A stretch of 64,000 nt of DNA. Source: Euonymus europaeus (lineage: Eukaryota; Streptophyta; Magnoliopsida; Celastrales; Celastraceae). Below the pieces are notes generated by a model. It was not told the origin of the DNA. It saw nothing but the letters and a program-made list of their open reading frames with translations, and made no database searches. Within the stretch, counting starts at the first letter, position 1. Each line of letters begins with the position of its first letter. Positions 1 through 9,753 of this stretch are shown here, in pieces. The position numbers and the translations under genes were made by a program. The stretch is from assembly GCA_963580455.1 (NCBI GenBank), contig OY756961.1, positions 17,155,001-17,219,000 of the forward strand, written 5' to 3'.

Positions 1-1
1 T

Positions 2-2200
2 TACACACCCCAGCAGAATGGAGTTGTTGAGAGAAAGCACCAACATCTATTAAACGTAGCTAGATCTCTTAGATTACAATCAGGACTTCTAGAAGAATAT
101 TGGAGTTATTGTGTTCAAACAACAGCATTCTTGATAAATAGGTTACCAACAACTATCTTAGACAAGAAAACACCATATGATATACTGTTTGGGAAATTAT
201 ATGACTATTCAGAGTTAAAGACTTTTGGATGTTTTTGTATAGCCAAGATAACTAAGCCTATGACATCTAAATTTGATTCTAGAGGAAGAGCTTGTGTCTT
301 TCTTGGATACCCTATTGGAGTAAAAGGTTATAGAGTTATGGACTTACAAAGTAAAGATGTGTTTATAACTAGAGATGTTATTTTTAAGGAAGAAATTTTT
401 CCTTTTATGAAGAAGGCAGATTCAGAAATAACAGAATCATGTCTAGAAGATAATGTATCTGATGATGAGAACATGACACAAAAGGAATGCAACACTTATG
501 AGAGAATAAATGAATCAGGTAAAAGAAGTAGAAGGCCACCAAATTATTTAAAAGACTATGATTGCAACTCAGTGTGTCTACCTTGTTCTGATTTAAAATT
601 TACAGATTATTGTAAGCATGTTAGCATGGCAAATTTCTCTGCATCACATGCATCTTTTCTTGCTGCCATTAGCACACATATAGAACCAACTAGGTACACA
701 GAAGCAATGAAAGATAATAATTGGATACAAGCTATGGAAAATGAAATGAGAGCTCTAAGAGCAAACCAAACTTGGGACTTGGTAGTTTTACCTAAAAATA
801 GGAGAGCCATAGGATCTAAATGGGTATCTAAAATAAAATTCAATCCTAATGGGACAGTAGAACGATATAAGGCAAGACTAGTTGCCTTAGGTTATAGTCA
901 AAGGGAAGGTTTTGATTACAATCAAACTTTTGCTCCTGTCATTAAAATAACTACTGTTAGAATATTTTTTGCCTTAGCCAGTATAAACCAGTGGCATGTG
1001 CACCATCTTGATGTGCACAATACCTTCTTAAATGGTGATCTAGATGAAGAAGTTTATATGAGATTACCACCACGGTATGATAAAGAACATAAGGGTTTAG
1101 TTTGCAAACTAAATAAATCTTTATATGGCTTAAAACAAGCCTCTAGACAATGGAACTCAAAATGTAAAGAAGCATTACTTCAATATGGTTTTATACAAAG
1201 TAGAGCCGACTATTCTTTGTTCTATCTCAAGAAAAACAACAACATAATTATGCTTCTATTGTATGTTGATGATATGGCCATAGGTGGAAATGACATAAAT
1301 CTCATTAAAGAAATTAAAAGATATATTAGCTCATGTTTTAAGATAAAGGATTTAGGAAGCTTAACCTATTTCCTAGGACTAGAAGTTAGTAAGTCTACAT
1401 CTGGATACCTAATTAATCAAAGAAAGTATGCTATTGATCTTCTAAAAGAAACTGGTTTTACTGAATGCAAGTCAGTAAATTCACCAGTAGACATCAACAT
1501 TAAAATGACTGCTTATTAAGGTGAACCTATACAAGACCCTACAGAATATAGAAGAATTGTTGGAAAATTGATGTACATCACCATTACTAGACCTGATCTG
1601 AGTTATGCAGTAAATATTTTGGCTCAATACATGAACTCTCCTACTGAATTACACTTAAGAGGGGCACATAGAGTGCTTAGATACATTAAAGGGAGTTGTG
1701 CTCTAGGATTATATTATCCTGCTACTAACAATTTACAGGTGAAGGCATACTGCGACTCAGATTGGGCCTCTTGTGTTGACACAAGACGGTCAGTTACAGG
1801 ATTTTGTATAAAATTGGGTGATTCTTTGGTATCTTGGAAATCCAAGAAACAAAAGGTGATATCCAAATCGTCTGCTGAAGCAGAATACAGGGTGATGGCA
1901 GCAACTATTTCAGAACTTCAGTGGATTGGCAATTTATTTCAAGAATTACATCTACATCTACCATATCCCATGGAATTATACTGTGATAATCAGGCAGCGA
2001 TACACATTGCTAGTAACCCAGTTTTTCATGAAAGAACCAAGCATATTGACTTGGATTGCCATTTTACCAGAGATAAAGTAGTCAAGGGCATTATTAAATT
2101 ATAGCATACCAAGACCACAAATCAACCAGGAGATTTACTTACCAAAGGTATTTCAATCCTCAGCCTCAGAAAGCATCTGGCCAAGCTGAACATTTGTTGA
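2..2200 (+). pseudogene. Ty1/copia pol remnant: integrase end, reverse transcriptase, RNase H
   Basis: The window opens inside the integrase core: the frame from base 2 reads a Q-N-G-V-V-E-R segment, the usual context of the catalytic Glu. RT follows, with the YVDD active site at about 1264-1275. RNase H shows the copia pattern of CDSDWAS near 1750 and YCDNQAAIHIA near 1980. One frame runs from 2 to the TGA at 2198-2200, interrupted by TAA at 1517-1519 and TAG at 2102-2104. The second fits a CAG to TAG transition because the protein family continues as LQHTKT. The 5' LTR, gag and protease lie outside the window. The copy is dead unless both stops are read through. It is probably a Tork/Tnt1-type element, but the lineage is from memory. 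Confidence 0.9.
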
Positions 2201-2219
2201 TGCCCAGCTTGCGGGTGGA

Positions 2220-2590
2220 TGTTAGAGTAGAGCTGGAGCTATGGTGCCGTCAACGGAGAAGAAACGACGAACTCTGTGGTACTGCCAACAGAGAAAAGAA
2301 AAGCAAAGCCTTATAGTTTATCTTTCTGATCTTGGGCCATCTTTGGTTTTGGGTCAATTTCAATCTTTTGGGCTTTGTTTTAATATGACCCGTTACCTAT
2401 TAAATTCATTTTCTATTCTTCTTCTTCTTCTTCCTATGAATATGTTCAGTATCTTCCGTATCTTCTGCAACGATAACCTGCTGTATGTCTTATACAGGTC
2501 AAATCTTGTTACCGTTGTAGAGATCTCAAGAATGTATAAATATGTAAACTGTTTTTACATTTGTTTCTCACTGAGTCAATCAATATAATT
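2220..2590 (+). repeat. 3' LTR of the copia element (right edge uncertain)
   Basis: The copia frame stops at 2200 and a purine-rich tract (GCGGGTGGA) precedes TGTTAGAG at 2220, the expected start of a 3' LTR. A TATA-like TATAAATA lies near 2536. I could not fix the right edge because the 5' LTR is not in the window; it may extend through the CT microsatellite. Confidence 0.6.
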
Positions 2591-2604
2591 GTTTTGGCTA
2601 CTCT

Positions 2605-2622
2605 CTCTATCTCTCTCTCTCT

Positions 2623-2671
<49 letters not shown>

Positions 2672-2681
2672 CCTCTCCCCT
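2605..2681. repeat. (CT)n microsatellite
   Basis: About 75 bp of nearly pure CT dinucleotides with a few CCCT interruptions, directly downstream of the copia 3' LTR. The following 2682-2907 shows no recognisable gene; it is the left flank of the Ogre insertion. Confidence 0.9.
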
Positions 2682-2907
2682 GTGAAGCTTATATTCTTCT
2701 CAATATGTCTTGGCTTTATTTTAAAACCAATGCAAATTTGATGGTTGTGTTTCTTGGTGATGGTAAGTACCCATTTACTGATACAAATATGACCTATGGG
2801 ATTTCATTTTGGCTCATGCATTTGATTTTTGGATTGGGTTATTTTTGTTTCTTCACCTTATAGAAAACTCAAGAAAACCTCATATCAGAGTCGAAGAGAG
2901 GTGAATG

Positions 2908-2912
2908 AAGCG
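2908..2912. repeat. Target-site duplication AAGCG (left)
   Basis: AAGCG directly precedes the first LTR and is matched by AAGCG at 30543-30547 after the third LTR. No such pair flanks the middle LTR. Confidence 0.88.
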
Positions 2913-4826
2913 TGTAGTACCCCATTTTGTCCGGACTAGTTTTTGTTTTGTTAAATAATAATAATAACATTACTAATAAATATTAAAAAGAGGAAATAAG
3001 GGAAGAGGAAGAGCAGACAAAAAAAGAAAAGAAGGTGGTTGATTTAGTGGGGTTAGTGGCTGATTTTAGTGGGATTAGTTGCTGATTTTGGTGATTATTG
3101 CTTGATTAGTGGCTGATTTTGGGGAATTATTGTTTGACTTTATGGTTGTATTTTTAGCATATATCTAATACCATCACCCATAGGGGGCCTTCAAGAGAAA
3201 AGAGCCGGACAACTCCTTCCCCTTCAATCCCAACTAGCAACCAGGATCTTCTTCCACCTCATTCACTCACCAGAGCCTCACCTACTCACTCTCCCTCACT
3301 CACTCTCCCTCACTCACTAACAACACAGAAGCCATAATTCACTCACCAGAGCCTCACCTACGGACCCTCACTACAAACCCGCCAAGCATCCGCCGAAACC
3401 CTCTCACGGGAACATCACAGATCGAACCTTCCACCATCTCAATCAGTCACTCCCTCATCTCCATCGAAATCTATCACCCAAGCCCCTGTTATCAGAAAAT
3501 CACAACCCAAAAAAAATGATGATCTCCAGAACCATTTGAAACCTTTCTCCTACTCGAACCCACCTTCAAATACAACACCTCCGCCCACCCTCACCTCTTC
3601 CAGAAAGCCGAATCAAACACCCAATCCCTGATCTTTTTTCTCCACCGTCAATCCGAAAAGACTTGATCTCAAATCTGGGAAGGTAAAATCTCTGAGTTTT
3701 TTTTACTGATCTTCGTGTTTGTGGTGTTATTTCTAGTGTATATTTGGATCATGTTTGTATATTGGGTTTCGGGTTTATAAATCATGTATGAGATTGTTGG
3801 GGTAGAAATTAGTAAACCCAAGGCCATGTAAATTGTAACCAATGTAAATAATGGATGTAAATAATAAAAAGGCATACATGATTATTAGGGTGTTTAGATG
3901 CATATAGATATTTAGGATTCTATTGTTTGTAAATACTAATTTTCATGCCTAGGGATTTTATTGTGCAATGTGAAAAAGGGCGCAACGCGACAATTATTAA
4001 CTCGAAGTCGTCACACTTGTAACAAATTTTGAACAATTGGCTACCACAAGGTAGTAGTCATTTCAAATAAAATAAAATAAAATCTTATAAGGCGGTATTT
4101 CAAAATCAAACTTGTATTTAAATACCATAAGTTGGTATTTTAAATTCAAGCACATTTTTACCATAAGTTGGTATTTTAAATTCAAGCACATTTTTACCAT
4201 AAGTTGATATTTTAAATTCAAGCACATTTTTTACCATCAGTTGGTATTTTATTTTATTTAATCTTTTTTTAAAAATTCAGCACTTTGGTTAAAAAAAATA
4301 AAAAGTAATAATACCCTTCCAATCTTTTTAAAATAAATTAGCATTTTTTTTACATTTAACTCTTTTTACATAATTCAATTTCTTTTAGTAAATTAGTGTT
4401 CTCAGCATTACCTCCAAATCCAACTTAAGCCCAATTCCATAAGTTGGAATTCAACCCAATTCCATAAGTTGGAATTCAATCCAATTCCATAAGTTGGAAC
4501 CCTAAACTCCCTCCAACTCCAGTTAAAATCTAATCCATTTCTGTGCAATAAGTTGGCATGCTTCAAGCAGTACTATAAGTTGGTACAATTCAAAATTTTC
4601 AAATCCTTCTAAATAATTCGATTTTACAAAATACCCAATTTTAAAACAGCCAATTATTTAAAACTCAGCAACTGTTCTTAAAACAGGTGTCGTGGGATGC
4701 CTAACACCTTCCCCACGCACAACCGACTCCCGTACCCTGTTTCTGGTTCACAGGTTTCTCTAAGTGTCCAATTGCACTATAAAATCAATTGGTGGCGACT
4801 CTGTATTTTTCAGGCCGGTTGACACA
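2913..4826 (+). repeat. Ogre LTR 1 (1,914 bp, carrying a 452-bp deletion)
   Basis: Aligns end to end with LTR 2 and LTR 3 except that the segment equivalent to 15405-15856 is missing. The deletion endpoints lie at two copies of TTATTTCT, so it fits a microhomology deletion. The 3' third contains about nine copies of ATAAGTTGG or close variants (about 4120-4590). Confidence 0.93.
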
Positions 4827-4828
4827 GC

Positions 4829-4845
4829 TGGCGACTCTGCTGGGG
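4829..4845 (+). other. Primer binding site, unit 1
   Basis: TGGCGACTCTGCTGGGG begins 2 nt after the LTR end, as expected for a tRNA primer site. Ogre elements are reported to use tRNA-Arg; I recall this and have not checked the complementarity. The first 11 bases also occur inside the LTR at about 4792. The rest of the leader to 5374 has no ORF. Confidence 0.8.
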
Positions 4846-5374
4846 AACACAGGTTTTTCTAAACCTAAGAGGGTCAGGCTGAGATTTTATTGGTTGTTTA
4901 CATACTTGATTGATTTTTTATATGAAGTTTGGTCGATACACAAGCACTAGCACGTGCCTACCACCCGGGCAATACCTTAGGTAATTAGAGAGGGTTGACT
5001 ATTACTCTCGTGAGACTCTGTCTCCGCATGGGTAGTGGAAGACATCCTCACCGGATTGACCTCTCTTAAAGGTTAAGAGAGGAGCCTTTGTCTCAATAGT
5101 TGGGATTTAAAGGCAACCTGATCCGGGACCTCGCGAAGGTTAGTTAGATAAACCTACCCGTACACCATTAAAGCCTAGATCCAAACCTTGAGAAAGTTAG
5201 GAGACTGTATGTTCTGCTATTCTTTTAGTATTGATATTCTTATGTGATTTATTTATTTTAATACCTGTCCCGTATAATATTTTGATCATTTTCATAACGT
5301 TCATGCATTCTCTTAGACTTTGACGTTGTAATTTGAGTTCATAATATTTCCAAAACACCATTTTATTTAGCAGG

Positions 5375-6931
5375 ATGGCCTCAGAAATCTCTAGCTGCCA
5401 TAAAATGGACATCTATGATGTGAGGGAAGAGTTGGGCAGAATGCAAGCCAAGCATGGAAACAGTCTGAAAAAGGATGTCCTGATACCAAGGGTGTTAGGG
5501 ACAGAATTTCAGGGATGTATTGGCCCGTGCCTGATCAGTTTGTGGACGAAAGTGAGCTCGATGGTAGGCCCAGATTTTTCTAAAAAGTACGGTCTTATTG
5601 GGAGTCTGCTCAGAGTTGTCACCCCGATAACATTGCTGCAAGCTGCCATCCAATATTGGGATCCAGCATATCGGTGCTTTACATTCAATCAGATAGACCT
5701 CTCACCAACCATCGAAGAATATGCCCAGTTGCTGCAGTTAGACCCTCACAACACGAAAGCGTATTACTTTAATGAGAATATGACAGCTGAGAAAATTGTA
5801 GCTCGAATTCTTGAGCGAGAAGTTGAAGGGGTCAGAAAAATGGGTGCTCTGAAAGGAGGGAAATGGTGTTTTCCCGTAGATGAATTGGCAAAATATGCGG
5901 AGGAAAAGTCAAAAACTGCATCAGGACAGTCAGCTTTGGCACTTGCCATATATGGGGCCGTACTGTTTCCTTGTACCCGGGGATATGTGGAAGGAAGAGT
6001 AATCAAGCTCTTCAATCAGGTTAATCGAGGAGTGAATCTAATCCCTGCCATCCTTTGTGAAACAATCCGTTCTCTTAACTTTTGTCGCCGCAACAAGAAA
6101 GCCAAATTCATCGGATGTTCAGCCTTACTTGGAATTTGGATGGTCAGCCATCTTCAGTATCATAAAAAGGTTGACTTTCCTAGGATTGATTTTAAAGATC
6201 ATACTCAGCCTGACAGAAGGCCTATATCAGAGTTCGTCGAAACCAGGTGGGAACAAGGGTATCTGAGAATTGAAAAATGGGAAGAATTCTTGCAGACTTT
6301 GGATGTTCACAGTGTTCAAGGGAGAGCACCTTGGTTCTTGCCAGGCGAATACCTGTACAGATGTGGAGATTTCCCGTGGGTCCCTCTTTTAGGCCCATGG
6401 GGGGCAGTCAGCCATGCACCAGCTCTGGTACTCCGCCAAATAGCCTCCAATCCATGCATTCCAGCTACACATGGGCTATTGGACCTGGAGTTCACTTATG
6501 ATGATGGAGAAGATCCCAGGCTGAGTACACAGGAAGTAAGAAAAATACTCAAGGCATGGAAGAGCCTCAAGACCACAACAAGAGGAAAGTGCACATCTGA
6601 TGGAACTTTGGTATATTTCAAGTGGCATGACCAAAGAGGGAAAACCATTGCTGAAGAAAGTGTCCAAGTTGAAAAAGCATCAGATATGATGGAGAAAGCT
6701 AACAGGCAACCCCAAAGCTCTCATCAGGGCCGAAAGCGGCCCAACTTGGGTAAAAATGAAGATGTTGCTGCCAAGAAAATCCAAGCTCTGGAAGAGGCAT
6801 TACAAAAAATGTCACAGGAGGCTAATAGCTACAAAGAGGAGTTGTTCAGAGCCAGAAAGAGGGATAAAGAATATATGGAAGAGTTGGAGAGGGTAGGCAA
6901 GGAAAGGAGATTACTGGAGCAGGACAACTAG
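5375..6931 (+). CDS. Ogre ORF1 (extra ORF upstream of gag), unit 1, 518 aa
   Basis: A 518-codon frame starts at the first Met after the leader (AGG ATG GCC) and precedes gag, the position of the additional ORF in Ogre elements. The protein has a mostly helical body with an SPTIEEYAQLL segment that resembles plant-mobile-domain-like or DUF7745 proteins; this match is from memory. From about residue 465 it becomes a Glu/Lys-rich coiled coil. It is intact in both units with about eight amino-acid differences, which argues for coding constraint or a very young duplication. The frame closes with TAG at 6929-6931 followed by CAACTA, and the same frame stays open for 159 more codons. The biochemical role of ORF1 is not established. 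Confidence 0.8.
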   Translation: MASEISSCHKMDIYDVREELGRMQAKHGNSLKKDVLIPRVLGTEFQGCIGPCLISLWTKVSSMVGPDFSKKYGLIGSLLRVVTPITLLQAAIQYWDPAYRCFTFNQIDLSPTIEEYAQLLQLDPHNTKAYYFNENMTAEKIVARILEREVEGVRKMGALKGGKWCFPVDELAKYAEEKSKTASGQSALALAIYGAVLFPCTRGYVEGRVIKLFNQVNRGVNLIPAILCETIRSLNFCRRNKKAKFIGCSALLGIWMVSHLQYHKKVDFPRIDFKDHTQPDRRPISEFVETRWEQGYLRIEKWEEFLQTLDVHSVQGRAPWFLPGEYLYRCGDFPWVPLLGPWGAVSHAPALVLRQIASNPCIPATHGLLDLEFTYDDGEDPRLSTQEVRKILKAWKSLKTTTRGKCTSDGTLVYFKWHDQRGKTIAEESVQVEKASDMMEKANRQPQSSHQGRKRPNLGKNEDVAAKKIQALEEALQKMSQEANSYKEELFRARKRDKEYMEELERVGKERRLLEQDN

Positions 6932-7408
6932 CAACTACAATCAGAACTTCAGCAGATGAAAGGTTGTGTGTTTCATATCTCAGAAGAAATTAAGGCATGG
7001 AAAGCACGGTGCCAGAATCTTGAGCAAGCAAATACTACGATGGAAGTATCCATGAATAGGAACTCTGAAGAAATGGAAAGATTGAGAAATATGTATCAAG
7101 CTTTACGTCGTCACAGTCAATTTGAAATCAACCAATTGACGGATCAGAATGAGATGCTTCTTCAGAGTGTCATAGAAAATCGTGAAGAAAGCGCTATTCT
7201 CAAGCGAAGGATTGGAACAGCAATGTGTCAGGTGGTGAAGTTATCCGAGTGGGCTGTTTCGCTAGGGGAGAAAGCCACAGATCTGGGCCAGAAAGATGCT
7301 TTCCAAGATCCGGAATTCAAGAAAGTCTTGCAATTCCTGGATCAGCTTCGTGAAGATTTAAAGATTATTAGCGAACTCCAGCAGGGAGGGTTCCTTAACC
7401 AAGATTAG
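6932..7408 (+). CDS. In-frame extension of ORF1 past a single TAG, unit 1
   Basis: This open stretch is in the same frame as ORF1 and separated from it only by the TAG at 6929-6931. It continues the heptad-like coiled coil (Leu, Glu, Gln and Met rich, segments such as LEQANTTMEVSMNR) for about 158 residues and ends at TAG 7406-7408. Either the TAG is read through (context TAG CAA CTA fits the CARYYA readthrough rule) or it is an old CAG to TAG mutation carried by the founder element. A separate initiation at Met 6956 is possible but less likely. The 7409-7661 spacer before gag has no ORF of note. Confidence 0.65.
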   Translation, partial: QLQSELQQMKGCVFHISEEIKAWKARCQNLEQANTTMEVSMNRNSEEMERLRNMYQALRRHSQFEINQLTDQNEMLLQSVIENREESAILKRRIGTAMCQVVKLSEWAVSLGEKATDLGQKDAFQDPEFKKVLQFLDQLREDLKIISELQQGGFLNQD

Positions 7409-7661
7409 GTTCCTGGTTGTAAATGTCACCATATATCTGAACTATCTAGCTTAATAAACTAGTGTTTTGGTTCTTATTGTTTTCTTCAAATTACAACGGC
7501 TATTTAGGATTCACATATACACAAGCATACATCAGGAATAAAAATAAACAAATAAATTAACCTGTCACACATTTGCAGAAACTGAACATATCACTATAGA
7601 TTCCAAGACTGGGTCTTGTCATCCTTATTACACAAGGTTACAGTCATGAATTGCTAAGACC

Positions 7662-9516
7662 ATGGAGAACGATCAGCAAAAGGAGATCATCCAGATACAA
7701 AGCCAGGAGATTGCTGATTTGAAGGAGCAGTTAGCTGCGCTAATGGGTCAGATGTCACTACTCGTAAAAGGAAAGGCTGTGGTGGAAAGTCCACCACAAG
7801 AAGAGGATCGCAATAAGGTTTCGTTGGACATCACAGTACCAAGCTTACCAAGTAATGTGCCAATAACCAGTGTTGCTGTAGCACCGCCTGATCCCCAACC
7901 AAAGACAGGCCAAGCACCCGCGACTAAAGCAGATGGAGCGGAGAAGGGCCTTACTATTGAACATTACAAAGACATGGAAAAATGGGCAAGTGCGCTAAAA
8001 GACTTCGGACCGGCAGGATCTCTAAATCGCCAGAATCTGTGTTTGGTACGGGATTTAGTTATCCCACCAGATTTTAAGCTCCCAACTTTTTCAGTCTATG
8101 ATGGCAGCGGAGTCCCGTTAGATCATTTGACCATGTACTGCAGGAGAATGCAGCCATATGTACACGATGAAAAGATCCTCATTCATTTCTTCCAGGAGAG
8201 CTTAACTGGAGGTGCATCACGATGGTTTACAAGCTTAGATCCTGCATCAGTAGAATCTTGGGAGGACTTGGGAAATTTGTTCCTTAAGAAATATGGGCAT
8301 AATGTGGAGAAAATTCCCACTATCTATGATCTTCAAAATAACATTATGTTAGAGGGAGAAACGTTTCGAAGTTGGGCACACCGATGGAGGGATTTGGCGT
8401 CTCAAATTCATCCTCCACTTGCTGAGGAAATTTTGATTAACGCTCTTACAGATGCTCTTCGGGAACCCTATACCTCAAAGATTGCAGGAGGTGGTCATGC
8501 TAATCTGGGAGAAATGATTAAAGCTGGTGAACGGATTGAGAGATGCATGGAAAGAGGAAATATAATTGTTAACATTCCTAACTTTGAAAAATCCGAATCT
8601 CAGAAGGGAGGAGGGAAAGCGAAAAAGAAGGAGAATGAGGTGCACACTGTTCAGTATGGCTATAATGCCCCAAACAACCATTCTACCACTGAATATCGGC
8701 CACGGAACAATGAGTATAATCGTCAAGCACCCAGGCAAAGTTACCATAATAATTCCAGGCCATGGATTCACGCCGCTGGAGCCATCCCTTCTTCACTACA
8801 TCAATGTCTTAAGTTTGTTTATGAGGGAAGAATCTACACAGTTAAAGGGCAATCAGAGTACATGGTAGCTTCAGTGTCCCAGTCTCTTCATATAGATGCT
8901 CCTGCCAGAGGGATTGAAAGCTCCTTCCAATCCTTTGAGATTGCTACAGCCAGTTTCGTCGAGGAAGAGAAATTTCCAGTAAAACCCCAGCTGTCAAGGA
9001 CGGCTAAGTTTATTGGGAAAATTATGCTAAAGATGGGGTTTCAGCCGGGAAGGGGTTTAGGCAGGAACAAACAAGGAATCAGAGAGCCAGTACAAATATG
9101 GAATCAAGATGAACGTTGGGGATTGGGATATAAGCCCAATAGAGCTGATAAGCTACGAGCACGGGAGGAAAAGCGAGCAAAACGGATAGCTCGTTTTGAA
9201 GGAAGGGAGCCAGATATTCAAAAGAAACCACTCCCTTGGCTGTATGACAGTTTTGTCTTCGGAAACTTTCTGGAAAAGGCCAAATCGTTCTCTGCTGGAG
9301 CAACTTCTAGGAAATTGATCATTAATGTGTCTTCTGGAAAAGACCAAGTCGGGAGATACTCAGGGAGGTGCATGATCAGCTCGTTGAATTACATGTTGCC
9401 ATGGTGGAGGTCGGCCAAAACTCGAATACTGGTCGTCGTCATGTCATTCCTCGATCGCCAGATTTTCAGCTTGAAAATTGGACTTGTTTGGAGTTACCGG
9501 TGTCTCTCAGTCATCT
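7662..9516 (+). pseudogene. Deleted gag-protease of unit 1 (gag N-terminus fused to the protease C-terminal G-patch region)
   Basis: The frame begins as gag: an N-terminal coiled coil, then the retrotransposon gag core with WEDLGNLFLKKYG. At 8757-8766 the string AGGCCATGGA joins directly to the late protease region. Compared with unit 2, 1,499 bp between two copies of this 10-mer are gone, removing both gag zinc-knuckle-like motifs and the protease DNGSS active site. The deletion length is 2 modulo 3, and gag and protease frames are offset by one in unit 2, so the deletion happens to leave one continuous frame. The G-patch (KMGFQPGRGLGR) is retained. Unit 1 also has 146 bp (9342-9487) absent from unit 2, which puts the exon end out of phase with RT. 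Not functional as a protease. Confidence 0.85.
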
Positions 9517-9753
9517 GTAAGAGTAATATTCATATGCACTACCCATAGTGGTCTAGCTCATGGCCACTGATGGGGCTTTTTGTAATGAGCATGTTTTACT
9601 TTGTTTTATAAATTGTCGTAGTACTGACTATTTGCGTGCTTAATCGTTCATCATGTCATTTCTCTATCAGTCTCTCATCATGAATAAAAGTCCTTGTTGA
9701 AAATTGCCATTTCTCTATTCCAAATATCAAATCTCATACACTCCCTTTAACAG
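9517..9753 (+). other. Intron between protease and RT, unit 1
   Basis: Donor GTAAGAG at 9517 and acceptor TTTAACAG ending at 9753 match the unit 2 intron at the same relative place. Ogre elements are known to have a spliced intron here. In this unit the upstream frame is out of phase with the RT frame. Confidence 0.72.

Noticed and set aside
2605..2681. CT tract encoding a Ser-Leu repeat ORF
   Set aside because: A microsatellite; the ORF is a simple-repeat artefact.
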